A stretch of 36,859 nucleotides of DNA, from positions 1 to 36,859 of IMG/VR virus record IMGVR_UViG_3300049927_000144, one strand, 5' to 3'. The position numbers and the translations under genes were made by a program. The first letter of the stretch is position 1, and each line of letters starts with the position of its first letter. Shown piece after piece: positions 15,752 through 24,356 of this stretch. The DNA comes from a virus. Below the pieces are notes generated by a model. The model saw nothing but the letters and a program-made list of their open reading frames with translations. It had not been told where the DNA came from and did no database searches.

Positions 15752-16987
15752 TTAAGATTGGTCTCCTACTTTGATTGCCTGAGTATCCTGGATCTGGAAC
15801 CCGATGCGAGATTTAATACCTGCATTCAATTTCCAGAGTTCAGTATCTTTTACAGAAATGCCATTGGCATCGCTAGCCAGGTCCGTACCCATATACAAAT
15901 TCCAATGACGAGCTTCACCTGGCACAACAGGTCCAGCTATCAACCTGCGAGATGTACCTAACCAGGTTGCAGGCTTCACGATACACTTATTGTTTGTGTC
16001 AGGAAGAACAAGAAATCCATTGGCCGCAACATTGTCTTTCACTGCCTTGTACTTATCGCTCAAATCATCAAGCAACAATTCAAAATCAGTATAAGACTCA
16101 CTAATTATGATGCCCGCATTTTTGTACGGAGCAATGAATGACCTGTACAATTTCTTGTGCGCGGCAATCGATACGCCTGAAGAGCTGGTAATAGCTCCAG
16201 TTGCTACTGGTGCAATTTCGGATCCTGCAATTGCAGTCAAAATATAAGACTCAACACCAGGTGCAATTGCGCGAGCTGTTACATTCTGCCATTTTGCTGC
16301 AGTTGTATCAGGACTTTGGCCGGCCGTGGTAAGTGTTATACACAAATACCAATCCAAAACACCGTTCGGGTTATCAGTGGCCGTTGCAAATTTGATCATG
16401 TCACCGGGATTATAAACCGTGCCTGCATTGTAAGCTGCAGTTGCAGATCCATCAAACCCTTTGTAAGCAGTCTCATCATTCAGCTCGCGTTGGTAACCTT
16501 TGATTACCTGGTCCCACATGAAGGCTGCAAAAGGAATATCCTTTTTGCCTGCCGCTGATCCGGGTGAATTGATCCACGCGAAATAGGATGCCATGTAATC
16601 TTCAGGATCAATCTGCAATTCACGCTTACCTACTTTCACTTCAAGGAATCGGTCGGTGTATTTCAGATTTTTCACTTTGAATTCCTGAGTGCCACTATAA
16701 GGACGAGCCCCATTGCCAACTTTTAATTTTGGCATCGGAATCTTGTTCTTCACTCCAGGCATTACCATGATATCCTGTGCAATGTCAAGTCCATTGACAA
16801 GCGTGGAAATAAGTGCTGCCTGGTTGTTTGCAGCATAGGAAGTGATCGCGCTAAGATCTGCATCTGATAATGCCAGAACGATAGAGCGCGGTGTTGCCCA
16901 CTGCAGGAGCAATGGTGCTGGATTTGCTATAGCCACGCTCAGCGCGGTAAGCAAAAATAAAAACGATAGTGCAAGTAATTTTTTCAT
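15752..16987 (-). CDS. Major capsid protein candidate with signal-peptide-like N-terminus
   Basis: The 411-residue protein follows the S49 protease/scaffold gene by 2 bp, the usual place for an HK97-type major capsid protein. Its C-terminal part (residues about 300-411, with RRLIAGPVVPGEARHWNLYMG and a final LNAGIKSRIGFQI strand) fits such folds. Two features are odd. Residues 1-21 (MKKLLALSFLFLLTALSVAIA) form a textbook Sec signal peptide with an AIA|N cleavage site. Residues about 183-237 form a Trp/Tyr-rich insert (VYNPGDMIKF, LDWYLCITLTTAGQSPDTTA, KWQNV) that looks like a CBM5/12-type binding module. A maturation-cleaved delta domain could explain the N-terminus. Identity as capsid rests on context and fold pattern. 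Confidence 0.68.
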   Translation of the reverse strand: MKKLLALSFLFLLTALSVAIANPAPLLLQWATPRSIVLALSDADLSAITSYAANNQAALISTLVNGLDIAQDIMVMPGVKNKIPMPKLKVGNGARPYSGTQEFKVKNLKYTDRFLEVKVGKRELQIDPEDYMASYFAWINSPGSAAGKKDIPFAAFMWDQVIKGYQRELNDETAYKGFDGSATAAYNAGTVYNPGDMIKFATATDNPNGVLDWYLCITLTTAGQSPDTTAAKWQNVTARAIAPGVESYILTAIAGSEIAPVATGAITSSSGVSIAAHKKLYRSFIAPYKNAGIIISESYTDFELLLDDLSDKYKAVKDNVAANGFLVLPDTNNKCIVKPATWLGTSRRLIAGPVVPGEARHWNLYMGTDLASDANGISVKDTELWKLNAGIKSRIGFQIQDTQAIKVGDQS

Positions 16988-16989
16988 TG

Positions 16990-18390
16990 CTATTTGATTA
17001 ATTGATTGTCATGGTTTGCCTTGCGAATCTTGTCCGCTTCATCATCAGCTGAAGTGCGGTATTTCTTAGCTCCTTCTTCAGTCTTTTCTTTTCCGTCCGC
17101 ATTCACTTCAGCCTCTTTTGAAGCATCAGGAATTAAGGTGATTAAAGTGCCGGTTGGTTTTTTAGCTAACTCAGCTTTAAGCTTTGTTTCGCTTTCAGTG
17201 AGCGTGGCAATTTGTTTATCAGCTTCTGCTTTCGCAGTTGCCAATGATTGCTTCTCACCTTCGAGTGTTAGAATTCTGGCATCTAACGCAGCCTTTGAAT
17301 CTTCGGCCGCTTTAAGAGAAGCACGTAAGGCAGCAACTTCTTTTTCGCTTGCCTCCTTTGCCTGCTCTTCGGTTAGGCCTGCAGTCTTGTCATCGGACCA
17401 TCCGAGAAAAGACAGGAATTGTTTCCACATATTATTTTGATTTGCATTATTAGTGCCTTGTCCAGTTCCGGAAGAAAGTCCAGAATACTTTTGTTTGGCC
17501 ATCTCGGCCACTTTGTTCACTGCCGTTTGCAGTGTGCCCACTGAATCAATCAATCCAGCTGATTTCGATTTGTAGACGTCATACATCCTGCCTGCAAAAA
17601 TTCCTTCTGTGTCTGCTTTTAATGCATCACCGCGGCCAGCTTTAACAGTTGCAATAAATTGACTTGCCAGGTCATCGAGCTCTGCCTGCAATTGTGCTCT
17701 GCCTGCATCTGTGATGGGCTCAATAGAATTGATTTGAGCCTTCTCTGTACTTTGTGATGCGCGGAATATTTCAACCTTCGGAACCTCACCGGCATCCATC
17801 ATATTTTGATAGTTCGGCAATGCCATCAGCACACCGATACTTCCAAATTCTGTTGGATTGTTTTTGTTGCCAACAATCACACCAGCCTGGCTCGCGAGCC
17901 AAATTCCTGCACTGGCCACCATGCCATCGCCAAAAATGCCAACAGGCTTCGCACTATTTTTAATTGCTAGGCCAAATTCCGGAGTACCGTCAACGGTGCC
18001 ACCGGGAGTGTCCATGATCAAAACAATGCCATCAATGGATGATGAAGCGTTGGCGCGACTGAGCAGGCTTTGATAATCCTGCATGCCCATGGTGCACAAG
18101 TCACCGTATTTAGTCAATGGACCAATTACAGGAATGAGTGCAATATTTTTGCCGTTCGCTTTTGCGATCGGCAATTTAGATTGGTCATCAAATGAAATCT
18201 GAATTGTATCTGCACCCGGTCTGAGATCATCAGCAACGGATAAAAGCGATTGAATGGAAGGAAGGAAATCCTCAAAGTTTTTTTTCTTGCCCAAGTCATG
18301 GCCATTGCGCAATGCGTGATAGTACACATCGAAGTGCCTGGTCATATAACTCTCGGCAAGAGCCCACTTATGGTTTAAGAGGTCCTTCAC
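16990..18390 (-). CDS. Capsid maturation protease (S49/SppA family) fused to a scaffold-like tail
   Basis: The 466-residue protein starts at GTG (18390); an in-frame stop lies just upstream and no ATG start precedes it. Residues about 80-300 form a ClpP/SppA-fold S49 peptidase, with the structural motif DTPGGTVDG near 127 and the probable nucleophile Ser160 in GDGMVASAGIW. Residues about 335-425 form a long Ala/Lys/Glu coiled coil typical of a scaffolding domain, followed by an acidic/basic tail. Such fused proteases organise procapsid assembly and then cleave scaffold and capsid protein. It lies directly upstream of the capsid gene and heads the capsid block, with a CGTCCTA motif 85 nt before its start. 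Confidence 0.82.
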   Translation of the reverse strand: MKDLLNHKWALAESYMTRHFDVYYHALRNGHDLGKKKNFEDFLPSIQSLLSVADDLRPGADTIQISFDDQSKLPIAKANGKNIALIPVIGPLTKYGDLCTMGMQDYQSLLSRANASSSIDGIVLIMDTPGGTVDGTPEFGLAIKNSAKPVGIFGDGMVASAGIWLASQAGVIVGNKNNPTEFGSIGVLMALPNYQNMMDAGEVPKVEIFRASQSTEKAQINSIEPITDAGRAQLQAELDDLASQFIATVKAGRGDALKADTEGIFAGRMYDVYKSKSAGLIDSVGTLQTAVNKVAEMAKQKYSGLSSGTGQGTNNANQNNMWKQFLSFLGWSDDKTAGLTEEQAKEASEKEVAALRASLKAAEDSKAALDARILTLEGEKQSLATAKAEADKQIATLTESETKLKAELAKKPTGTLITLIPDASKEAEVNADGKEKTEEGAKKYRTSADDEADKIRKANHDNQLIK

Positions 18391-18491
18391 ATTAAGTAAT
18401 TAGAGCTTTCCCATTTCAATCAGTGCTTTGTTGCATTTAAGTGACTCAAAATTCGCTCTGATGCAGCGATATGCTTTAGGACGGGCCTGCC
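18391..18491. other. Gap before the capsid block
   Basis: This 101-bp gap separates the lysis cassette from the protease gene. It holds one CGTCCTA motif close to the lysis side. No other frame of useful length and no clear terminator is visible, so the protease transcript probably has an 80-nt leader or starts between the motif and the GTG. Confidence 0.5.
18475..18487 (-). promoter_or_regulatory. CGTCCTA motif, copy B (capsid block)
   Basis: The minus strand reads GCCCGTCCTAAAGCATA, closely matching copy A (CCGCGTCCTAAAGGATA). It ends 85 nt before the protease GTG, farther than the 33-34 nt seen at the other three copies. Confidence 0.42.
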
Positions 18492-18953
18492 TCAGAAGGG
18501 AATAGGGAGCTTGCCCTTAAGTTTCAGCCCCGCGTAAAGAGAAACCATAGCCACCACCACAATGAAAAACCACCGGCAGAATCTATCAAATTTGTTTGTG
18601 ACCTGTTGATATACCGTGCGGGTAATTTTTGTCTCCTTGAACTTGTACCTGGTAGTATCCTTTTGAAGAATGTCATAGGCTCGCTGTATCGAATCACATT
18701 CACACTTGCCGCTCAACTGGCCATGCTTATTGGTGATGATGATATCCGATCGCCCTACCTTCTTTTCGATCGTGAATGAAACTGTATCGTGAATGGTCTT
18801 GATCACAACTACGCTGTCACCAGGCACACGGATAGTGTCGCGATGGTGAACAATTTTTACAGCCAGGCTATCGCGGGTGGTTGTGGTTGCTGTGTTGATC
18901 ATCTTGGGTGAACAAGCAGTTGCGACCAGGAGAATGAACAAATATTTTTTCAT
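18492..18953 (-). CDS. Candidate unimolecular spanin (outer-membrane lipoprotein with C-terminal membrane anchor)
   Basis: The 153-residue protein has an N-terminal lipoprotein-type signal (MKKYLFILLVATACSPK) with Cys14 as the likely lipidated residue. The body (about 20-125) is Thr/Val/Asp-rich and periplasmic. A single hydrophobic segment follows near the C-terminus (WFFIVVVAMVSLYAGLKL, about 129-146). A lipid anchor at one end and an inner-membrane helix at the other is the layout of u-spanins, which fuse the two membranes in the last step of lysis. It ends the lysis cassette and joins the upstream membrane-protein gene through a TAATG junction. The lipobox is slightly non-canonical (Ala at -3). 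Confidence 0.6.
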   Translation of the reverse strand: MKKYLFILLVATACSPKMINTATTTTRDSLAVKIVHHRDTIRVPGDSVVVIKTIHDTVSFTIEKKVGRSDIIITNKHGQLSGKCECDSIQRAYDILQKDTTRYKFKETKITRTVYQQVTNKFDRFCRWFFIVVVAMVSLYAGLKLKGKLPIPF

Positions 18954-19333
18954 TAGTTGAAATAATCTGACAGAGAATTGAAACAGTATGACAACGTGAA
19001 CCCTGCGAATGCAATTGACTTCAGCCAGAAAGCAACGGCCTCTTTAGGTTTGCACAACCTATCCAACAATGATTTTGTGCCCAGGTGCTGAATGGGTAAG
19101 CCCCTTATTCCGTTTTCGCCTGAATCAAAGGTCCACCAGTAGGTGATGAAAAGACAAGGAATCATAAACCACAGCGGCCGGGGATCTCCCACATATCTTA
19201 AGAGCACAAATGCTATAGCCACACAGATCGCTGCATTAAGTGGATGCAATGGGCTTGATTTCTCCTTTTCAATTATTACCCAATTGGCCACAATCATCAA
19301 GGCGATAAAGATGAACCAGATAATTAGAATCAT
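18953..19333 (-). CDS. Membrane protein of the lysis cassette
   Basis: The 126-residue protein has an N-terminal hydrophobic helix (residues 2-20), two more in the middle (about 33-47 and 53-67) and a possible fourth near the end (FWLKSIAFAGFTLSYCF). It overlaps the DUF5675-like gene by 4 nt and shares a TAATG junction with the spanin candidate. It could be a holin, antiholin or other lysis helper; the sequence alone does not decide. Confidence 0.55.
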   Translation of the reverse strand: MILIIWFIFIALMIVANWVIIEKEKSSPLHPLNAAICVAIAFVLLRYVGDPRPLWFMIPCLFITYWWTFDSGENGIRGLPIQHLGTKSLLDRLCKPKEAVAFWLKSIAFAGFTLSYCFNSLSDYFN

Positions 19334-19827
19334 ACTCCCTTGGTTAAAAATTGTTCGTCTCTCGCTTCCAGCCAGGCCCGGCCGCCGCCATCAAGAAAAG
19401 GATAGCACTTATCATAAAACCTTTTCACGGCCTCGAGGCTTCGCGCTCCTTGGTTAGCAGGGTCAATTGTATTGTTGCCCATGGTATCATCCAGGCAAAG
19501 GCATCCTTCAGTATCCTTCTGGTCCACGCCGGTGTGAATTAATAAGCCCGTGAAATCTCTTACACCGGTGATCTCGATAGGAAACTTAAACCAATCACCA
19601 TACCTAGCACGATGGCGCAATGTCCAGTCATTTTCAAGCTTCAATATTTTCAATTCATAGCGGCCTGCCCAGAACCTTGTCTCGCCCATCACTTTCACAA
19701 GGCGCCCTTCATCCTCGATCGAATGAGAATGAAACAATAAACCACCAGGTGTCTTTTCAAAAAATAAACCCTGTGTGGATCCACCATTTTCCAGCACGTT
19801 CGAATATCGTTGTAGAAGGAATTCCAT
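19330..19827 (-). CDS. DUF5675-like protein, possible peptidoglycan-active lysis enzyme
   Basis: The 165-residue protein matches the DUF5675 pattern as I remember it: an early strand and helix, FWAGRYELKIL at about residue 53, then the hallmark FTGLLIHTGVDQKDTEGCLCL with conserved His and Cys near residues 97-112. That His/Cys arrangement resembles L,D-transpeptidase-type active sites, and the family often lies among phage lysis genes. It lacks an export signal, so it would need a holin for access to the wall. It sits between membrane-protein genes. An enzymatic role is inferred, not shown. Confidence 0.65.
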   Translation of the reverse strand: MEFLLQRYSNVLENGGSTQGLFFEKTPGGLLFHSHSIEDEGRLVKVMGETRFWAGRYELKILKLENDWTLRHRARYGDWFKFPIEITGVRDFTGLLIHTGVDQKDTEGCLCLDDTMGNNTIDPANQGARSLEAVKRFYDKCYPFLDGGGRAWLEARDEQFLTKGV

Positions 19828-19828
19828 A

Positions 19829-20278
19829 TTACGGTAGTTTCGCTTTTGCTTTTTTATTAGTCAGGAATCCGATCGCTTCAATTCCAAAAGCGCCGGCTAA
19901 GGATCCCATTACATAGATCTCACGTACTTGCACTCCGTAGAAAGCTTCCAATAATCCGAACAGCACATAAAGGCGTATGCACCAAAGCGTGGAGAAATGC
20001 TGTAGCAAATTGCCCAGGTCGCTGCTATTGAATTCCCCATCACTATCCTCAACACCTGCCTTCACCCATTTTCTAAAGTCCTTTGAAAAAAGTAGTCCGC
20101 ATTCGGGCAGGAACATCATGAAGATGAAAAAGCAAAATAGAATGTTCTTTGAGTTGATTTCACCGAAACTCAGATAAGAACAGATTATGGCGCATCCCTT
20201 TATTGCCAGTGTTCCAATGAAAAGGATGAAGGATTTAACCTGAGGTAGAAGCACTTGATGCATGTTATGCCCTGTCAT
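19829..20278 (-). CDS. Membrane protein, holin candidate
   Basis: This 149-residue protein has about four predicted membrane helices (around residues 17-37, 45-65, 97-113 and 120-138) separated by a soluble charged loop (KDFRKWVKAGVEDSDGEFN). It overlaps the neighbouring two-helix membrane protein by 4 nt and precedes the DUF5675-like gene, the place expected for a holin. The short basic C-terminus (NKKAKAKLP) is typical of holins. Confidence 0.55.
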   Translation of the reverse strand: MTGHNMHQVLLPQVKSFILFIGTLAIKGCAIICSYLSFGEINSKNILFCFFIFMMFLPECGLLFSKDFRKWVKAGVEDSDGEFNSSDLGNLLQHFSTLWCIRLYVLFGLLEAFYGVQVREIYVMGSLAGAFGIEAIGFLTNKKAKAKLP

Positions 20279-20556
20279 TTTGTTGAATCAATTTTCTTTC
20301 TGGTGAAAACATCGATGTAAGTGATCACTTTGTCTCTGGCAAAAAGCAGCATGAATCCAATTGCAAATACAACACCTAAAATCCATGGCGCAGGCGGTTG
20401 CACCTTCAATACCACAAACCATGGTATCATAAATGCGATCGCGCTTACACACATCAGCGCGCATCCAATTATTGTGGTGAGCAAATTTTTGGTGATATTC
20501 TCGATGTGAAAATATTTCTCTTCTCCTTTTTGATCATTGGGTGTGGGCGTATCCAT
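20275..20556 (-). CDS. Small two-helix membrane protein, holin candidate
   Basis: The 93-residue protein has a hydrophilic N-terminus, two hydrophobic helices (LTTIIGCALMCVSAIAFMIP at about 26-45 and WILGVVFAIGFMLLFA at about 58-73) and a charged C-terminus. Size and layout fit class II holins. It overlaps the four-helix protein by 4 nt, so the two could act as holin and antiholin. Confidence 0.55.
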   Translation of the reverse strand: MDTPTPNDQKGEEKYFHIENITKNLLTTIIGCALMCVSAIAFMIPWFVVLKVQPPAPWILGVVFAIGFMLLFARDKVITYIDVFTRKKIDSTK

Positions 20557-20557
20557 A

Positions 20558-20857
20558 CTATTTCTTTTTTGGTTTGAAGGTGATTAAGAATTTGTTTGGT
20601 GGAATGAACCTTAAACTATCCTGATGAAGGCTCACCCGGGCAGGATCAATGTTGTTGGAGGAAAGGTATTTCCCCAGGAACGTCAAGTACTCCTGGTTAT
20701 GCTTCTGCACCTCGTGCATGATATTCTCATGCTCTGTGACCTGTGATTTCTCATAGGCAGAAAGCTGAACAGAAACTGTATCAGGTTTCTTCGCTGGCGA
20801 TTGAGCGATAGCAAATGATCTAATTGCCAGGAACAAAATGGTTACGATTGCTTTCAT
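20558..20857 (-). CDS. Secreted small protein, unknown
   Basis: The 99-residue protein has a signal peptide (MKAIVTILFLAIRSFAIA|Q) and a helical mature part of about 80 residues with many charged residues and a basic KPKKK end. It should be exported to the periplasm. It shares a TAATG junction with the preceding exported protein and lies 1 bp before the two-helix membrane protein. A periplasmic lysis helper or superinfection function is possible. Confidence 0.5.
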   Translation of the reverse strand: MKAIVTILFLAIRSFAIAQSPAKKPDTVSVQLSAYEKSQVTEHENIMHEVQKHNQEYLTFLGKYLSSNNIDPARVSLHQDSLRFIPPNKFLITFKPKKK

Positions 20858-21273
20858 TATTGCACGTTTACTTGTGTGGTGATTGCCTGGGCTGCCTGGG
20901 CTGCGGAAATTGCTTTTTGCTGACCGTAGTCATTGATGATTTTATTGACAAGGAAGCCTTTTAGGAAAGCAAGTTTCGCGGCATTGTCATTCGCGGCACC
21001 GGTGTATCCCCAAATGACGCAAAGATTGTCGCGAATATCAGCAAGCGTTGCTGCACCGCTATCGGTGATCGTGATCGTTATTGTAGCAGCAGCAGGAAGT
21101 GGGGGCAATATGGTATTCAATTCACTTGCACTGAAAGAGCTGTCAGCCTTCACAAATAATGATTTGAACTTAACCGATGTTGTGTTAACAGCAATCGAAT
21201 ATGGATCAAAAGAATTGCTTTGCGCTATCAATCCGATGGGCAAAAGCAGGAGCAGAAAAATTAATTTTTTCAT
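20857..21273 (-). CDS. Secreted small protein following the fibre, unknown
   Basis: I start it at ATG 21273 (138 residues), because a signal peptide begins exactly there (MKKLIFLLLLLPIGLIA|QSNSF); the longer frame would bury it. The mature part has VNTTSVKFKSLFVKADSSF, a Pro/Ala-rich linker and a helical end (NDYGQQKAISAAQAAQAITTQ). It begins 17 bp after the fibre gene and joins the next exported protein gene at TAATG. The product is not recognised. Confidence 0.5.
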   Translation of the reverse strand: MKKLIFLLLLLPIGLIAQSNSFDPYSIAVNTTSVKFKSLFVKADSSFSASELNTILPPLPAAATITITITDSGAATLADIRDNLCVIWGYTGAANDNAAKLAFLKGFLVNKIINDYGQQKAISAAQAAQAITTQVNVQ

Positions 21274-21290
21274 TAGTTTGAGTTTTAAGA

Positions 21291-24200
21291 TTATCGTATT
21301 AGCCAAAATGATCCGTCATTGATTATTGCATTCGAAGAGCCCGCCGCTATCGTTACCGAAGTAACAGAGGCACCGGCTGCATAGAGATTATCCGATCCAG
21401 CACGTTGAAGTGTTAAGTTGCCTGACCCGCGATTGTAAACCACGTATCTCAATCTAGTATTGCCACTGATAGCTGGTAAAGTCCATGTAGTAGTAGTGCC
21501 AGTGAATACCCAAACGGTAGCTGTTTTATCAAGCGTTAAGGTTCCGGCTGAACTTGTTGATACGCCCTCAGCGGAACTTCCATTTACATCCCAGGTGGCA
21601 ATTAAATTTGCCGATGCAGAACCGATGCCTCCAAAGCTGCCAGTATTCTCATAGATAAAATTTCTAACATTGAAAGATCCGGTCGCTGTATGATTTGCTT
21701 TATACCAGACAGCTGCAATCGTTCCGGGTTGAGTTGATGTTATGTTATAGGTTGGCGTGTAATTAGCTGATACGTAATTATTTTGAGATTTGGCATCTGT
21801 GAATGAGCTCACATCATAATATTGCGAGATAAAGTTATTGGTAAAGTCAACCGATGCAACCGTGATCGATGCCGTTCCACCCGTGACCACTCCACTCAAA
21901 ACGTCTCCAGTAGTATAGTTTAATCCACGGCCCGCCGATGTGCTTGGGACAGCCGCGGTGACAACTCCACCAGCAACAGTAATAATGTACAAAGCTCCTG
22001 TACCTGTTCCTCCAGTCAATGATATGTTATTGTAAGTGCCGTTGGTAGCAGACCCAGATACGGTGACCGTATTAATTACTCCTACTGTGGTAACGGTAGG
22101 ATTTGTCTCAAATGCGAATTGAGTATTTCCAGTTGAAGAAAAACTGCCATACCCTTTTGCCAAGTTTATTGATCCTGCAAAAGAAGCTCCTCCTCCAAAA
22201 ACAGAATTTCCACCAGTTACGGTGAAGGTGGCATTATTGACAGTAAAACTTGAACCAAATGAAGTGGATGTATTTCGCAACAGAGCTATGGACGATCCAG
22301 ATGAGGAAATAAAAGTTCCGGTTTGATCCTGAATCGCAATTCCATAAGTACTTGGGGAAGCCGATAAATAACTTACTGATATACCACCCAGTGTTTGTGT
22401 CCCAGCAGCGTTTTGAAAATCAATATACTTTTTTCCCATACCTGGATTATCTGGGAGCCTGTGATAAATCCTCAATGCTGACGCATTAGCTCCAAAGGTG
22501 TTAACAGTCGTTAAAATTGTTACGCTTATCGTCCCAGAACCGCCAAATAAACTTCCATTGAAATTGAGAGTCTCGCCTTGATTATAACCACTTCCTGCGG
22601 TCGTTTTAGTTATCGATGTTAAGGATGTTGCGGTAGCAACAACAATTGTAAATAAGGCACCTGTTCCTGTTCCTGACGTAGATGATGCGGCTACGCTTGT
22701 ATATGTTCCAGGAGTCATCCCCGCCAATGAAATACCATTATTCACATTCCCATTACCATTTTGAACGGTAGCAATTCCACTTGTGGTCTTAGGAGTATAA
22801 TCAATAGTAAATCCCACCGCATCAATTGATGTGGAATTGGCCGTTATCGTTGAATTAAAATCATAAATTCCAAAGGCATCAGATGCTGTTGATCTTGATA
22901 TACCTGTCGCGGTGCTCACCCAGCTATATTGATTATTTGCCGTAGCTGTCCATGATGGCGTCGTAAAATTGAAAGTAGAATTGCCTGCGATCGCCAGCGC
23001 ATCGGTTGTTGAATTATTCGTCAAGAAATGAATGGCTTTGTTTGCCTTCGTACCAAACACAAGATCGTCATCACTTGCATAAAGATAAACGGCATTCGCC
23101 AGGTTAAGCGATCCTGATCCTGTAAATCCGGATGAGTTCATGCCGAAATCGCCATAATGCGTAGTGGCAGTAGCTATATCATTATTCAGAATCAAATCAA
23201 TACTCGCGGCAGCTCCTGCGTTCGTATTTTGTAAATCGAATTGTACAAATGAATTGACAGACTTTTGAAGGCTGAATAAAATATCAGTATCCGAAAATCC
23301 AAGTGTTCCAAGTGTTGGTGTGCCGGTGAATGCCGGGCTACCGGCGAAAACATCTGCACCTGTGCCAGTCTCATCCGTCAATGCGGCTGCTTCGTTCGCG
23401 CTCGATGGCGTGGCCAGGAATGTTGCAACATTTGTTCCCAGGCCTGTGATGGATCCAACAGCGGGAGTTAAAGTCTGTTCTGAAATAGCAGTGATCAACC
23501 CTTTACCATTAACAGTGGTTGTCACACTTTTTGTTGCGCTTCCAAAAGTTCCAACGTTGCTATTCACCGTGGCCAGCGTGCCGGCAGCTGTCACGTTTCC
23601 GGTTCCATCAAATGATGGGCTGGTGAAGGCGAGATCTCCTGAGATCGAAAGCGTTCGGCCTGTGGTCCAGGCTGCAGCTGTCCCCGTTGTATTTTGATTG
23701 AAGGTTGGAACAGAAACAGTCAGCGTTGATGCATCTTGTTTTGTGAAAGTGAAAGTGGATGCTGAAAACCCTAAACTGGTACCAGATCTATTGTAAGCAG
23801 TATTCCAATTCGATGAAGACAAAATATTTGCATCCGAAATGGATCCGGCGAGCATTGCGTTGGTCACCTTACCGGCTCCAATGGCTGTCGTTATTGCGGT
23901 CGTACCACTTCCGCTTACATCTCCGGAAAGCGTTATGGTTTGGTTGCCGGTGATATAAGTTGATGCATCAAATGTCCAGGCGCTCCCTGAGTATTTTAAA
24001 AATCCCGGCGTAAGTGATGGCAAGGATTTTGTCTGCAGACCCGTAACGGTTAAACTTCCTGCGCTTGATAAAGAAGCATCACCACTCAATGGCACAGGTG
24101 TTGCCACGCTTGATCCATTACCAACATAAATATATCCAGGAGATAGTGGCGGCAATGTGCTGCCCGTACCAAAATGTTTTATCACCCCATTTTCAACGAA

Positions 24201-24356
24201 GCTGAATTTATGTGCGATTGTGCTATACCACATCCTGCCGCTTGTGGAAGTAGTATCGGACGCGCCAGCGTTTTGGAATTGCTGATATTTAACGGTTTGA
24301 GCAAATGAAGAGGAAGCGATCGCCAAAGCAAAAAATAAAATCGATATCTGTTTCAT
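21291..24356 (-). CDS. Long tail-fibre-like protein with a signal peptide
   Basis: I start it at ATG 24356 (1021 residues): this gives a clean signal peptide (MKQISILFFALAIASSSFA|Q) and a TGATG junction with the gene before. The body is Gly/Ser/Thr-rich beta repeat typical of fibres, with an early GDVSGSGTTAITTAIGAGKV segment. Two further modules of the GSGYNQGETL / GLNYTTGDVL type appear around residues 545-620 and 775-835. The C-terminus (TWTLPAISGNTRLRYVVYNR and then SNAIINDGSFWLIR) looks like a fibre tip domain without a chaperone. An export signal on a fibre is unexpected; an exported adhesin is the alternative. Confidence 0.68.
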   Translation of the reverse strand: MKQISILFFALAIASSSFAQTVKYQQFQNAGASDTTSTSGRMWYSTIAHKFSFVENGVIKHFGTGSTLPPLSPGYIYVGNGSSVATPVPLSGDASLSSAGSLTVTGLQTKSLPSLTPGFLKYSGSAWTFDASTYITGNQTITLSGDVSGSGTTAITTAIGAGKVTNAMLAGSISDANILSSSNWNTAYNRSGTSLGFSASTFTFTKQDASTLTVSVPTFNQNTTGTAAAWTTGRTLSISGDLAFTSPSFDGTGNVTAAGTLATVNSNVGTFGSATKSVTTTVNGKGLITAISEQTLTPAVGSITGLGTNVATFLATPSSANEAAALTDETGTGADVFAGSPAFTGTPTLGTLGFSDTDILFSLQKSVNSFVQFDLQNTNAGAAASIDLILNNDIATATTHYGDFGMNSSGFTGSGSLNLANAVYLYASDDDLVFGTKANKAIHFLTNNSTTDALAIAGNSTFNFTTPSWTATANNQYSWVSTATGISRSTASDAFGIYDFNSTITANSTSIDAVGFTIDYTPKTTSGIATVQNGNGNVNNGISLAGMTPGTYTSVAASSTSGTGTGALFTIVVATATSLTSITKTTAGSGYNQGETLNFNGSLFGGSGTISVTILTTVNTFGANASALRIYHRLPDNPGMGKKYIDFQNAAGTQTLGGISVSYLSASPSTYGIAIQDQTGTFISSSGSSIALLRNTSTSFGSSFTVNNATFTVTGGNSVFGGGASFAGSINLAKGYGSFSSTGNTQFAFETNPTVTTVGVINTVTVSGSATNGTYNNISLTGGTGTGALYIITVAGGVVTAAVPSTSAGRGLNYTTGDVLSGVVTGGTASITVASVDFTNNFISQYYDVSSFTDAKSQNNYVSANYTPTYNITSTQPGTIAAVWYKANHTATGSFNVRNFIYENTGSFGGIGSASANLIATWDVNGSSAEGVSTSSAGTLTLDKTATVWVFTGTTTTWTLPAISGNTRLRYVVYNRGSGNLTLQRAGSDNLYAAGASVTSVTIAAGSSNAIINDGSFWLIR

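Noticed and set aside
18391-18491. A tiny gene in the gap before the protease
   Set aside because: The only ATG frame (ATGCAACAAAGC...) stops after six codons.
21291-24356. A fourth, remote DGR variable repeat in the fibre gene
   Set aside because: I looked for the invariant TR cores (such as GGCTTTCGG flanked by GGCGGTTCT) in the fibre and tail genes and saw none.
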